Shown here one piece after another: positions 1 to 10,732 of a stretch of DNA of 64,000 nt. This DNA is from Phialocephala subalpina (Eukaryota > Ascomycota > Leotiomycetes > Helotiales > Mollisiaceae): the NCBI GenBank assembly GCA_900073065.1, contig FJOG01000070.1, forward strand, positions 45,538-109,537, given 5' to 3'. Below the pieces are notes generated by a model. The model ran no database searches. It saw only the letters and a program-made list of their open reading frames with translations, and was not told where the DNA came from. Each line of letters starts with the position of its first letter. Within the stretch, counting starts at the first letter, position 1. A program made the translations under genes and the position numbers.

Positions 1-183
1 GGGGACTTGGGAAGGGGATGGGTTGGAGATGACCTGGGCTAGGCTGCCGCCTACTTTTCAGGTACTTACTGCGTCTACGTTGTCTGTTTCTACTTTCCCA
101 TATAATGTCTTCCAAAAATAAGAGTAAAATCGAAGGGTGGGCAAGAAAGCTGATGTTGAAGCCGATGATCATACTCAACCTCT

Positions 184-653
184 GGTAAGCAGGCAAGGAA
201 GATGACGCAAAAGCCGCATACCAGAAACTATACGCCCTGGAGCCAGTAATGCAGCAAGGAGCTCCCACACCCTACAACCAAATCAACGCGCCAAATGACC
301 ATGTCTGCACGAAAGGCAGCCGCAAACCTACTTATAGCGTTGCACTTAAGGAGGAAGAGATGGTGAAGTTAGCGGCGTGTGGGAGTTGTAAAGTGGCGAC
401 TAACGAGTGAGGTAGGCTTGCGGTGTTGAACTACTCTGATCCGCAACTTGATGACGAGGCGAATGCTTTTGGGAGGAAGTTCCGCGATACGTTGCAAGGG
501 GACGGTGAGAGGAGGGCGTATACAAACTTCGCGACTGGTGATGAAGAATCCAGGACTTTGTATGGGAGTGAAGAGACGGTTGAGAACTTGAGGAAGTTGA
601 AGCGGGAGTTGGATCCTAAAGGTGTGTTTGGGTGGTATAACCCTGTCCGTTAG
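184..653 (+). pseudogene. FAD-linked oxidoreductase (berberine-bridge type), C-terminal remnant
   Basis: From about 190 one frame reads a sequence typical of fungal FAD_binding_4/BBE oxidases: the segment TPYNQINAPND followed by KGSRKPTY, then after an in-frame TGA near 408 the BBE-like tail containing YTNFATGDEESRTLYG and LDPKGVFGWYNPV, ending at a stop at 651-653. These enzymes oxidise secondary metabolites or carbohydrates using covalently bound FAD and are usually secreted. The stretch expected between the two blocks (about 60 residues) is missing, so this is an internal deletion plus a stop rather than an intron. The N-terminal FAD domain is not visible in 1-183, and the gene may continue left of the window. 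Another decayed member of the same family lies at 12330-13960. The family call is fairly sure; the pseudogene status rests on the stop and deletion. Confidence 0.65.
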
Positions 654-834
654 ACATTTTTGCAATCGGGAGATATCGAGTGAGTACTTTAGAACTTTGG
701 ATTTTGGGATAGGACTTTTGTTATATTTGAAAAATTAGATATTTGTACATGAATGAACACGATAATTGCCGGATGAGGAAGACTTAGTGTAATAAGTGAA
801 TGGTGCAGAGAAGTATTGCAGCTCATGTGCAATT

Positions 835-862
835 CACGTGGCACTCACGTGCCATTCACGTG
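835..862. promoter_or_regulatory. Three CACGTG E-boxes spaced exactly 11 bp
   Basis: CACGTG occurs at 835-840, 846-851 and 857-862, so the start-to-start spacing is 11 bp twice, about one helical turn. The cluster lies about 170 bp upstream of the ATG at 1031, and a pyrimidine-rich leader (about 900-1020) typical of fungal 5' untranslated regions lies between. CACGTG is the core site of bHLH factors. Function is inferred. Confidence 0.5.
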
Positions 863-1030
863 CTAGCCTCATTGATGCAGCACGGACAGCCTCGCACGAA
901 CCTCAACCTTCATCTTCAAATCTGCCTATGTCCTTGCAAGAGCCAAAATCCTTCTCCTATCTACCTTTCTCAACATCTACCAACCCTTCCCTACAGACTA
1001 GCATCTTCAATCCCAAGATCGATCAAAGTC

Positions 1031-1288
1031 ATGGCGTCGAGCGTTGAGAGCCTCCTCGCCAACACCTCGACTCTCGAGGCCGAGCCTCCTCCAATCTACG
1101 ACAACTTCTACTCCCCTGAAAATGGCGATTTCTACGCCCAGAAGCCATATAGAAGTCTCGAACCGGCCCAGCACCAAGTACGATTCTTAAAATTCGACTC
1201 ATATGACCTGGATGGGACAATGTGTTTCCATCTAGTTGGGCTGTCTGCGTCGTTCCTTGAGGCTTCTTGGAAGCGCTCAGGTTCGTGA
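1031..1288 (+). pseudogene. Truncated first exon, possibly of a HET-type gene
   Basis: An ATG in good fungal context (preceded by a CT-rich leader) opens an 85-residue frame. Residues about 20-52 read IYDNFYSPENGDFYAQ and then PYRSLEPAQHQVRFLKF. The pattern 'Y-x-x-L-x-x-x-x-x-Q-x-R-x-L' resembles the start of HET-domain (heterokaryon incompatibility) proteins, where a short N-terminal stretch leads into the conserved Y-x-A-L-S-Y-x-W block. No HET core follows: the frame runs into unrelated residues and stops at 1288, and no downstream exon with HET motifs is found before the kinase gene at 2071. It is best read as a truncated gene; a short real gene cannot be excluded. Confidence 0.35.
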
Positions 1289-2070
1289 AGGGCAGGGTGG
1301 AGGCTAAGTGTTATGTGTGGTGTTCTGATGAGGCGCTTTCTTGCCACCACCGCAGTCATGATTCCACAACTGAAGGCCGCGTGCTCTGCTTTGACCTGCT
1401 GTGCCTCGATCCCATAGTGAATGTGCTCCAATCCCATAGAATCATATGTAGGCGGTGTCCCCGTATCCGTTCCTGCTTCCCATCGAGGCTGTGTGCAATG
1501 TGCATGCTGACGAGAGAGTGGCCCGAGCGTCGTCCTGCAGATTGGAACTGCGCTCATGGTAACCCTAGGTTCCCGTATTGCCCATCGACGATGAAATGAA
1601 TGTGTCCAATTCTTAAGCCTCTGACATCCTTGAACCTTCAACCAACCTGTGAGCGCCACCCACGAGCCACAGTCGACGGTGTTGAGATCCCTCAGTGCCA
1701 CCAAGAGCACACCATCGTCAAGATCTCGTTGGCTGCCATTGTTGCCTCCAGCTTTTTCGGTCGAGGTTCGCTCAGCTCGTGAGTACGCCAGTCCTGTCAC
1801 GCCCTCAATCCGTGTGTCAACAACGCCCCTCTTCCTAGCGCGGCGACGTCTTCTATGAAGTTGTGACAGACGCTTACTTGAGGTGTTGAGGTGTTGATGT
1901 TTTGCAAAATGTGTGTGTAGTTAATTGTATTGTGCTAATGGCGTGAATTGCAGACATTGTTCAATACGCAAGCCTCGCCTCTGTGAGAAGGCAGCCACGG
2001 CGACGAACTAAGCTCACATGACATCCGCTGAACATATCTGAAGGTGTCTTCCTACGTTGGACCCATCACA
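1289..2070. other. Intergenic; 5' region of the casein kinase gene
   Basis: No supported coding region. A possible 5'-UTR intron of the downstream kinase gene runs from a GTGTGTG donor near 1911 through a TGCTAATG branch-like site to TTGCAG at about 1953. Open frames here lack codon structure or family motifs. Confidence 0.3.
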
Positions 2071-2728
2071 ATGGCGTCCTCCTCATCGAATGTTGTAGGC
2101 GTGCATTATCGGGTTGGCAAGAAGGTTGGAGAGGGATCGTTTGGAGTTGTCTTTGAGGGAACTAATCTGTTGAACAATCAGCAAGTTGCGATCAAATTTG
2201 TACGTGTCCCTGATCCTTGTTGGTGAATGGGGTTAATAGCAAGGCCGTCGAGTGATGGAGATGATGGTTCTGTTAGAGCATGTAAGGATAAACACAAGTT
2301 GTTACTCGTGACGCTGAGGTTGGCTTTGATCGAAACGCCAGGGCTGACACAATACGCTCACAGGAACCCCGCAAGAGTGATGCCCCGCAGTTAAGAGATG
2401 AATACCGAACCTACAAGATTCTTGTTGGATGCCGTGAGTTATTTTAGCTCAGGTATCAATCAACAAAGTGGGGACTAACATGCACGTAGCCGGCGTTCCC
2501 AATGTCTACTACTTTGGCCAGGAGGGCCTGCACAACATCCTGGTCACTGACCTGCTTGGTCCTTCCCTCGAAGACTTGTTTGATATGTGTAATCGAAGAT
2601 TCACGACCAAGACTGTTGTCATGGTAGCCAAGCAAATGGTTTGTGTCGCCCCTCTTTGAGGATGAGTCAAGTCGCTAATACAGCACAGCTCTCAAGAGTC
2701 CAAACTGTCCATGAGAAGAATCTGATCT

Positions 2729-2759
<31 letters not shown>

Positions 2760-3753
2760 CGGCAGACCAGGCACTAAGGCAGCTAATGTTATTCACGTTA
2801 TCGACTTCGGTATGGCTAAGCAGTATCGGGATCCAAAGACAAAGCAACATATTCCATATCGCGAGAGGAAGTCACTTTCTGGCACGGCTAGATATATGTC
2901 TATCAACACCCATCTGGGACGCGAGCAATCACGACGAGACGATTTGGAAGCTCTTGGACATGTTTTTATGTACTTCTTGCGAGGAGGCTTACCATGGCAA
3001 GGCTTGAAGGCCGCTACCAACAAGCAAAAGTATGAGAAGATTGGAGAGAAGAAGCAGACGACCGCCATTGTAGAGCTTTGCGCTGGATTCCCAGAGGAAT
3101 TTAATAAATACCTGAGCTACGTCCGCAATCTTGGATTCGAGGATACGCCAGATTACGACTACCTGCGGGACCTGTTTACTCAAGCCTTGAAGAACACTGG
3201 AGAGGTTGAAGACGGCGAGTACGACTGGATGAAGCTGAACAACGGCAAGGGCTGGGAGGCAATGAAGTCTCACCTATCTCAACACCTGATGCATCAACCA
3301 AACGCACAACAAGGTGCTTCCAATAGAGAATTGCATAGCACAGCACGAGCAGGAGCGATCACACCAGTGAAGCAAATCACCGCCGCCCGTTTAAACGCCG
3401 CGCAACCCCCGCCACCGTCACCGATGAATCCGGGAATGGGCAAGACGCACGGCCGGCCAAACGCCCAAGGAGGCTTGGCTCCAAAACGATCCAGCGGAGC
3501 GGCGGGGGGACTCCAAGACGTCGCTACTCCTACAGGCTCAACCCAAGCCCAATTCCAGAACAGCTCGAACTACCTTCCGGGCCGCCACAACACTCAGCAA
3601 ATGAGCGCCCAGCAGGCCCAGGCCCAGGCCAACAGACAACAACAGCAGGAGCCACAGCCTTCGGGCTTCCAGAAGCTGATGAAGGCTCTTTGCTGCGGTT
3701 AGTTATCACTCTCCATTATCTTGACACCCAAGTACTAACGAAGTCCAGGATGA
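2071..3753 (+). CDS. ckiA: Casein kinase I, membrane-anchored Yck/CkiA type
   Basis: Serine/threonine kinase of the CK1 family; Yck-type members act at the plasma membrane in nutrient sensing, endocytosis and polarity. Exons by splice signals and frame: 2071-2199, 2364-2433, 2490-2638, 2689-3697, 3749-3753. Motifs in order: GEGSFGVV (P-loop), VAIKF (lysine), [43 protein letters not shown] (catalytic loop), [12 protein letters not shown] (the DFG motif), [14 protein letters not shown] and [11 protein letters not shown], all CK1 signatures. A Gln/Pro-rich tail follows and ends [11 protein letters not shown]; the terminal CC is the palmitoylation motif that separates Yck/CkiA from Hrr25-type kinases. 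Start chosen at 2071 because it gives [10 protein letters not shown] directly before the kinase core. The last intron lies across the stop region: reading through it stops at 3700-3702 with the same final residues. Intact and probably essential. Confidence 0.95.
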
Positions 3754-5595
3754 GCATCTCACCTGATCACGAGCAAATTCAAGAAACTGAATGATTTCAT
3801 CCACCGCTACAACTCCTTAACTTATTCGAGTGATTCAACGGCGTTCCAAACCAAAAAGAGCAGTGTTTATGTCTGTCTTGTCTGATGTCGATCAATTCCG
3901 AGCGAGGCTTTCACGATCTTGTCTTCTCACCGCACCCGGTACAGCGGTCGTCTTTTCGCATTTACCGGTCCCTCGCTCAGTTCCTCAATCTGAGCACAGC
4001 GTCGTCGTCATGAAACTACGCAAAGATCTCATTGGCAGCATACATCAGGCCAGGAGACACGTTGCGGACCTAATATCTTATTGTCTGTTTCCTTCTTCAC
4101 ACTGCACGGAATGGCATCAATCCCTTCATAGAGCGCACGCATACAGAGACGCTGGTGCACTGACCTTTGAAGGTGGACGGATTTCACGGCTCTCTTGTAG
4201 CTTTTCTCATCAGCAAAGCAATGGCGAAATGGGCGGGATAAAGATAGCATAGGACGTGGCATTTGAGCCGGGTTCTGAAATAAAAGGCATGAAAATTGGA
4301 AGTCTTTTGATATGCATTCGTGATGTGAAGGTTGGCAACCATGACCCTGTAATCGGTTCACAGTCTCTGCTGCTACCACAACATCATCCTAATCCGAGAG
4401 GTACTCGATAAGGTGGCCGAGGGAGCGCTCCACACAGCAGAATTTTCCAGTAGTAACTTTCATGATCAACGCATTTCGCGAGGCTGTATTGCGAATGTAT
4501 TGGCGAACTTCCCATCTTGTTCAGTGTCTAAATTGCCATGGTAAGCAAACGGCAGGAACAACAGCCCTTCCTTGCGGCTGCGTAGATCCCACCGACGCCC
4601 ATGTCATGTTGATTTCGCGGCCCGCGTGACTCCCAATATTCACAGATACTGCAGGACCACCCTTCCCGCACACCAGTGCACTGTGCAAGGGGTGACGAAT
4701 CCATTGGCAAACGGAAACGCAACGCGGTGGGAGGGTGATACTTGGCTCGGACGAAGGTGGGTCGCTATTGTTGTTGTGCATACATCAAGATGGGAACACA
4801 GCTGATGGTGGCGTGATAGCGGCTGGCGGCTGAGCAAAGCGGCTGAGCTGCGAGTGCGTTTGTTGTGATACATTTTCCGCCGATGGTCAAAACAAAATTT
4901 CTAGATCGTCGCGACATGCAGTATGTTCCATGTCGAATCTCTGGATTTTCTGCTCAAACATGCGTAATTCTATCGCAGCCTCGAGGTAATAGATAACATG
5001 CTGCGTTATCAGAAGGGACTTCACGTGACTGTATTGAGAGGGTTGTTGATAAATGAAAGACAGTTAGTCCACGAAAACGAGCACCACTCAAAGACTCTTG
5101 GAAAAGATGAGAGTATTCCTATTATCCACAATATCTTCATAACACTTGGGAGGAACAATTTCACGAGGCTCTCACATGATTATTTCCAACCGCCTAGAGA
5201 AGTCCTATCGTAGTAACGCAGGAATCATGCTCGTCTCTACCAGACATTACCGTAACTACGAGATCCCGACTTTGGACCGTGAGTGATTCCACATCAGATA
5301 GATATGAGGCTAAATTCTTAGTAAGCTTGAGTTTGTGGCAGTGCCGAGGTTGAGTTGGGCACGAAGTCGCCAACCAATCCTGTTAGATGTAGAGGAAGGG
5401 TAGAGTTGACTCGAAACTACCACTTAATATAATCAAAGATTTTCCGAAGATAGTATCATGTTGCGATAATCATTTCTTTGCGCCTCATGCGTTTGACTTA
5501 TATACGAGCAATTACTATAGCGACGCACCCTCTTATACTAGTTTATACGCAGGGCAAAGGCTTCTAATAGAATCCTCATATTCTAATTGGTCCTA
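3754..5595. other. Intergenic, no supported gene
   Basis: About 1.8 kb without a recognisable gene. Open frames at 3830-4252 and 4521-4805 lack family motifs and conserved splice structure. Near 5523 the string GCACCCTCTTATA resembles the outer end of the TIR element that starts at 5596, so a relic of a second copy may lie here. Confidence 0.3.
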
Positions 5596-6150
5596 GAGAG
5601 GGTGCATATCACGCACCCCTTATATAAAGTGCGTATCTCCATAATTTGATTAATAAAAGTGCGTATCTCCGAGAAATTAATATAAATTATATAATCTCAA
5701 TAATAAAAAATTAATTTAAATATTTTATACTAATTTAAAAAGGAAGTAAATATTAAATAATTTATATATAAATTTATTTAATTCTTAAAAAAGCAAATTT
5801 GTACTACAAATCTAATTAATCTAAGTAATACGTGATTTGAGTTCCAAGGTCCGAGTTTAAAGGAATTCCTTATATTTTGGCCTAATTTATTAGGTAGCCA
5901 ATTTCGTAGTTAGCTTTTATTTTCTTTACTTTAAATTCTAAGAAATACGCAATATTATTATTATTTACATATTAGTTCAATATAATAATTTTAAGTTATT
6001 ACCCTTATAAAGTGCGTAATATAAAATCGACTCGGTAATACGTATCCTTTTTAATCAAATCACGGAAATACGCACTTTATATAAAGGTATATATACGCTA
6101 ACACGAGCTAGTATAGCATTAACCCAGGGGTGCGTATTACGCACCCTCTT
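5596..6150. mobile_element. AT-rich MITE-like element with terminal inverted repeats
   Basis: The left end reads AGAGGGTGCATATCACGCAC from 5597; the right end, reverse complemented from 6149, reads AGAGGGTGCGTAATACGCAC. Similarity continues inward for about 60-70 bp on both sides (TATATAAAGTGCGTAT, then TTTGATTAA). The 555-bp body is strongly AT-rich and has no open frame. TA dinucleotides flank both ends (5594-5595 and 6151-6152), consistent with a Tc1/mariner-type TA target duplication. The shorter motif AAGTGCGTA recurs inside both ends as a subterminal repeat. No transposase is present, so it is non-autonomous. Confidence 0.7.
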
Positions 6151-6158
6151 TAAGACTG

Positions 6159-6258
6159 AATGGGATGATGGTATTGCCTATAAGAAGGCGATGGGCCGCG
6201 TGTTGAAGGATGATTGGATTAAGCATGGCGCAGAGACGGTGGACATTGTTATGGGTTG
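6159..6258 (+). pseudogene. C-terminal fragment of a fungal protein, possibly HET-type
   Basis: Directly right of the TIR element one frame reads TEWDDGIAYKKAMGRVLKDD, followed by WIKHGAETVDIVMG and a stop at 6256-6258. The pattern 'G-I-A-Y-x-x-x-x-G-x-V-x-x-x-x-W ... I-x-x-G-stop' resembles the extreme C-terminus of several HET-domain proteins. No upstream coding sequence is visible because the AT-rich element abuts it. It may be the other end of the truncated gene beginning at 1031, but the intact kinase gene lies between them, so this is speculation. Confidence 0.35.
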
Positions 6259-6546
6259 ACATGTACGGATTTTCGACTCATGCTTAAGAGTTTCACATTG
6301 AGGTCAGAGTAAGCAGGTCCAATATAAGGAGATGGAACTTTGCTGCGTAGGTTGGTCATGGGGTAGAGTGAGGGTAATCAGAGCCGAATCAAAAGTAGTG
6401 GGAGCGATATCGGGAATACAGGTGACATCCGGGAAAAAGTATCGATGCGAGCGAACATGACAGAATATCTGAGTTTGACAATGGATATACGTGACTTGTT
6501 CTATTACAACTGTAGCGACAAGAGCAAGCCAGTATGCAAATCTAGT

Positions 6547-6816
6547 CTAATAATGCTCCTGACATCCACATCCGCCTAATTTCCACCTATACGCTGATAT
6601 TGCCGGTTCCAAGGCGGATGAGAATATAGTCTTGAATGACGAACCAATGGCCTGGTTTAGCGATGGTAGTCTAGAATAGACGGCGTCTGAAAGCATAGCC
6701 CAGGCTTCAGAGTCGTTCAAAAGTTGGCCTAGCACATCTTTCGTTCTCCCAGTACTCTGCGCCAACCCTCTAACATTCACCCACTTTGAGGCGAGACTCC
6801 GAACCACAGAAACCAA
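6547..6816 (-). CDS. Hypothetical small protein
   Basis: An 89-residue frame ends YRWKLGGCGCQEHY. The frame stays open upstream of the ATG for about 25 codons with a hydrophobic stretch (PFILICSAAASLV), so an upstream exon is possible. I do not recognise a family. No clear splice structure or conserved motif supports it; it could be a chance frame or the end of a decayed gene. Confidence 0.2.
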   Translation of the reverse strand: MVSVVRSLASKWVNVRGLAQSTGRTKDVLGQLLNDSEAWAMLSDAVYSRLPSLNQAIGSSFKTIFSSALEPAISAYRWKLGGCGCQEHY

Positions 6817-6889
6817 GCTGGCCGCAGCGGAACAGATAAGGATAAACGGAAGATGATGAGTTCAAACCGTCGCAATTAGAATCCTAGAG

Positions 6890-6985
6890 TCAGTACAGTG
6901 CAGACTGCAGGAATGCTCTAGATTCTTATATTATTAGCCGGAGTAGTTTTGGTTTCAGTACAAATTTTCAGCTTACTCTATGAGT
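6890..6985. repeat. Dispersed repeat, copy related to 45930-46015
   Basis: AGGAATGCTCTAGATTCTTA and the following block GGAGTAGTTTTGGTTTCAGT match, with about 80% identity by eye, the sequence at 45930-46015 (AGGAATGCTCTGGACTTTTG and GGAGTAGTTTTCGTTTTAGT). The common block is roughly 60 bp and non-coding in both places. Confidence 0.5.
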
Positions 6986-7255
6986 AGTGAGGCAGGGACT
7001 GAGGAGCATATATTCGGTCGCTACCTACCTGCAAGAAGGTATATTGGATAAAGGGGTCACATGACTAAGGGGATCTTGTTGCACATCGCAAATGTTGAAG
7101 GGGGCCCTGGCGCCATAACCACTCGGCCAAGTTGCTAAAAATAGAATTCTAGGAATGGGCTCTATAACACTTGATCTCTGCTCACAAACTCAACATGTGA
7201 ATGATTTGAGACGGTACTATAACGGTGTTCTGGGTATTTTTTATTCCTCTCCTAA

Positions 7256-9261
7256 TTAAATAATGAAAATCCTTTTGCATTCCTCCTCCCGCCAAGCTTC
7301 TCCCGTCATGATACCATGAACATACGCATCTCCAATTAACCTCCACCCCTTCTCACCCTCTCTCCTCAAAATAAGTGGCACACTAGATCCCTTGCACAAC
7401 CAAACACCATCCCCAACCTCCGTCTTATTAACCACAAGCCCCAAATATCCCTTCTCAGTCCACGCCAATCTCCTCTGCAACGAATACCTTCCCTGAATCT
7501 CAAAAATCAAAAACGGTCTATTCGTTACCATATTGCGCGCAAACACAAACGCACTATATAGCAGCCCGAGCGGGAAACGAGTGCCCTTTATCCAAAGATC
7601 TAATTCGATTCTGATTCGCGGCCACTCGTCGATCTCGGACGCAGAGACGGTTTGGAGGAAAGCTTCGCGGAGAGATTCACCTGTGGGGTAGAGATCTTGG
7701 GAGCGGATGTTGACCATGCGTTTCCAGTGGACGAAGACTTTGCGCACTCGGAGAAGGGTTCGATACAACGCACCCATTCTAGGACGATGCCGAGTGCGGA
7801 TTGCGTGGTGTGGGGGATTCTGGCTCCTTCGAAGACGGGACCGATCTTGATGATTCGGTCGAATTTGTAGCCCTCTACTGCTAGGGCATCTTCCTGGATG
7901 TTTGGTGAGTACTTTGACCCGCTGGTTGCGGAGAAGTGGCGATTTTGAGTGGAAGATGTTGATTCTGCATCGGCGAGGGAGCGGGGACCGTGACCCCAAG
8001 TGTGTGTTAAGGTGGAGTTGGGAGAGATACTCCAGTCGGGGACCCAGGATGGAAGATTGAGGGTGGAAACTGCAGCGATGGGTGGCCGGCTCAATATATC
8101 TAATGTCCTGTCCTGCTTCACGATATTTCGGGCCGTTTCTCGAAACACGGCTGCAACATCATTCTCATAGCTTATGTCTACAGGGACTTTCGGCTCAGAG
8201 GAAGTTTCAATGAGACCACAGAAAGAAAAGATCTTATCTCTCGGATCGGTAGCCAAGCAACGTTGGTGTCGTAGAAGCACGCCTAGGAGTCTGTTGTGGC
8301 CTTTCCAGTAGGAAATCCGTTCTTCCTCGATAGCTGAGATGTCCTCTAGTGTAACAATGAATGCGAGCGGGAAGTTGGCTCGCGACATGAATTTCAGAGC
8401 GAGGATCACATCCTCCCAATTGTATTGGGATGAGCCCCAGAAGATGGTCGCAGTCGAGGACACGGCGACTTCTTGGACGACCCATGCGCGCTTAAACCAT
8501 GGCATTCGAAGCATGCTCATGAGTTCGAGATAGAAGTCTGCTGCAAAGGGAATCATGGTGCGGGACCGGTTCTCACGGGCATCCCACATTAGAACTCGAG
8601 GGCTGTTGACGAGATTCACTTTCCGTCTAAATATAGCTAGACAAATCTTGAGAGATAATAACGCAAACTTTGACATCTTCTGTTGGCTCTTCTCATCAAC
8701 GTCGCCGAGAAAGATGAGAGTTCGTTGCGCCTGAGAGAAGATGGTCCGCATGAGCTGAACCTGCTCTTCCTTTTCAAGAACATCAGACTGATTGATGCAG
8801 ATTGCGTCTGCCCAGAGGACTCTGGGCCGGTCAGGATAGCGCATACTCCGGAGGGCGCTTTCCAGTCTCCGGGGTACGAAGAGTTGTTTTCCATTGCAGG
8901 AGATGGAACTGATATCCTTTGGGTCACCCCAGCAGTATGATACTGCTTCATATTGGAGGTGATCTGATAGCGGTTCTTCCTTCAAGATGAATGAAACAGG
9001 ATGAGGGTCTCGGCTTGGAAGGAGCTCGAGTAGTCGGATTGACGGTGTTGGTGAGGAGGGAAGCGGGTTGTACTGATACCGAGCAGCATCTTGCTGTGAA
9101 GTATTAAGGCGCCGGAAGGTTCGAAATGTGCGAAACTGAACTTGCGATAGAGCATTCCGTTGAAACCTCAGATTCGTATGCCTTGTAGGGGAAGGAAGGT
9201 ATAGTGATCGATAAATTGAAGGCAGCTCGGCAACGATACGCGCCCTGCGTACCTGTAGCAT
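7256..9261 (-). pseudogene. HET-domain (heterokaryon incompatibility) protein, one frameshift
   Basis: HET proteins trigger cell death on fusion of genetically different hyphae. The first frame (9261 to about 7740) carries the HET core in order: YEAVSYCWGD, NGKQLFVPRRLESALR, RVLWADAICINQSDVLEKEEQVQLM and RTLIFLGD; later come WFKRAWVVQEV, RGQ-like variants and DPRDKIFSFCGL. Around 7738-7741 the frame must shift by one base: ECAK continues as VFVHWKRMVNIRSQDLYPTG in the next frame, which then runs to a stop at 7256 through a typical C-terminal block (GDGVWLCKGSSVPLILR, YVHGIMTGEAW). A single-base loss explains it, either a true mutation or a sequencing error. Otherwise about 660 residues, full length for the family. 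The start at 9261 is uncertain. Neighbours do not form an evident partner gene. Confidence 0.8.
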
Positions 9262-9866
9262 ATCTCTGCATGTACAGGATTACATGAGGATAGTTTAACC
9301 ATCTAAAGACCAATTTGTTGGCGGTCGGTCCCTCTTCTGCCCGCAGTAATCCACCTGACCTGACTCCCGAGAGGCTGCAGAGGGGTTAGTCAACACGTGA
9401 CACGGTTTCAGCTTGGCTTGATCCTCGCTAAGTTACAACCAATAAGAATACTGAGAGAGAGAGCAAGAGTGCTCAAGTCTCCAAATTTCGTGCTCTTTCC
9501 TTCTCTCGATACCCTACTCAACAAAACACTTCGTCCATCAAAGCCAACGCTACTCGATCAGTTTCTTTCAATTTCCAAACCAGTAGTGTTTTCAATAAAT
9601 TATCATCTTTCACCTACCTTGCCTTGAACATCCTCTAATAGTATCAAGGTTCTTGAAGCGCGACGAAGACACCCCCAAGAGCCCTCAATGAACATATTCA
9701 GCTCGACCACGGAGCCATAAGTCTATGTCTCGCAACCCTCATCCAATCATTTTCGATTATTTATTCGCACGTTCAACGGCTCTGTCCTTTGCACATAGCT
9801 CATCTCAGCTAGCTGCAGAGGCCCGACAAATCAAGTATATTTAATTAAATAACTACTCGGTCTTTC
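9262..9866. other. Intergenic, no supported gene
   Basis: Contains a CACGTGAC motif at about 9393 and a pyrimidine-rich tract at 9480-9640 that looks like a fungal leader, but no convincing gene follows it before the 5S rRNA gene. Confidence 0.3.
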
Positions 9867-9985
9867 ACATACGACCATAGACTGTGGAAAATTGGGCATC
9901 CCGTCCGCTCTGCCATACACAAGCCACAGATCGGCAGATTAGTAGTTGGGTGGGTGACCACCAGCGAATACCTGCTGTTGTATGT
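9867..9985 (+). rRNA. 5S ribosomal RNA, dispersed copy
   Basis: 119 nt matching the filamentous-fungal 5S rRNA pattern: ACATACGACCATAG at the 5' end, CCCGTCCGCTC, then TTAGTAGTTGGGTGGGTGAC and CACCAGCGAAT, ending GTTGTATGT. Helix I pairs ACATACGAC with GTTGTATGT (one G-T pair). A run of six T at 9987-9992 gives the RNA polymerase III terminator. Compared with the common ascomycete sequence the region 9880-9935 has several substitutions, but helix II still pairs (CTGTGG with CCACAG), so it may be functional. Filamentous ascomycetes scatter 5S genes singly, which fits its isolation here. Confidence 0.93.
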
Positions 9986-10229
9986 CTTTTTTGCATCTTG
10001 AAATTTTTGCTAGCGGACCCGCTTTGGCCGATGAGCGGTGAGCATAGAGTTTCCACGGTGTGAAACTCGTTTTCAGGATCAGGAAGGCATGGCGGAACTT
10101 CCGAAAAGTCTTACTCAATTCCCGGTCTCACCGTCAACCACGAGAATTACAACAGGGCTAAGATCTGTGAGATGCTAGGCATACACACCTCCAAGTGATT
10201 TGTTGTTGCCACTCAACTAAAGGCTGGAA

Positions 10230-10690
10230 TCTGGGACGACCTTGCGGATCGCTGCCTCATTGCTGACTTCCCAGAAGAGCGGGTCAAGAAGGGGACATGG
10301 CAGACAAGTCAATACATGTGGGAAGAATTAACTCGCAATGGATGGAGATACCAGAGCGACGGCGCCATCGACATCGTCGAGTGGTCGGATGCGGATCATT
10401 GGGTGCGAGCAGTCAAGACCGCCTGCGAAACCTTGCCATTTTCCAAAGCCAATCGTATACATTACAACAAGTGCATGCTGCATTCATGCTCCTTAAGCAC
10501 ACGAATTCCTGCCAGAACCGAGCTCGCTTCAGCAAGGAAAATGACCGGGAAGTCATGGAGCCACCTGAGAATCCCGTCGTCAGTTACGTTCCCCCAGCTA
10601 CGTTCCCCCAGCTGCTCCGAGTATCCATATAATTTTCGAATTATTGGATCATGCACCAGCTACAGAGGGGAGCTAAGTCATGTCGACTAA
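10230..10690 (+). pseudogene. Protein-coding relic of unknown family
   Basis: One frame reads AGIWDDLADRCLIADFPEER, then VKKGTWQTSQYMWEELTRNG, then WRYQSDGAIDIVEWSDADHW, before losing coding character around 10490. The residue pattern looks like real protein, but there is no start codon in context and no continuation. I do not recognise the family. It lies just before the SNF2-like relic and may have belonged to the same gene or mobile element. Confidence 0.3.
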
Positions 10691-10732
10691 GAGCTAGTCA
10701 GAGAATGGTAGATAGGAGCAACCGGAGATACC

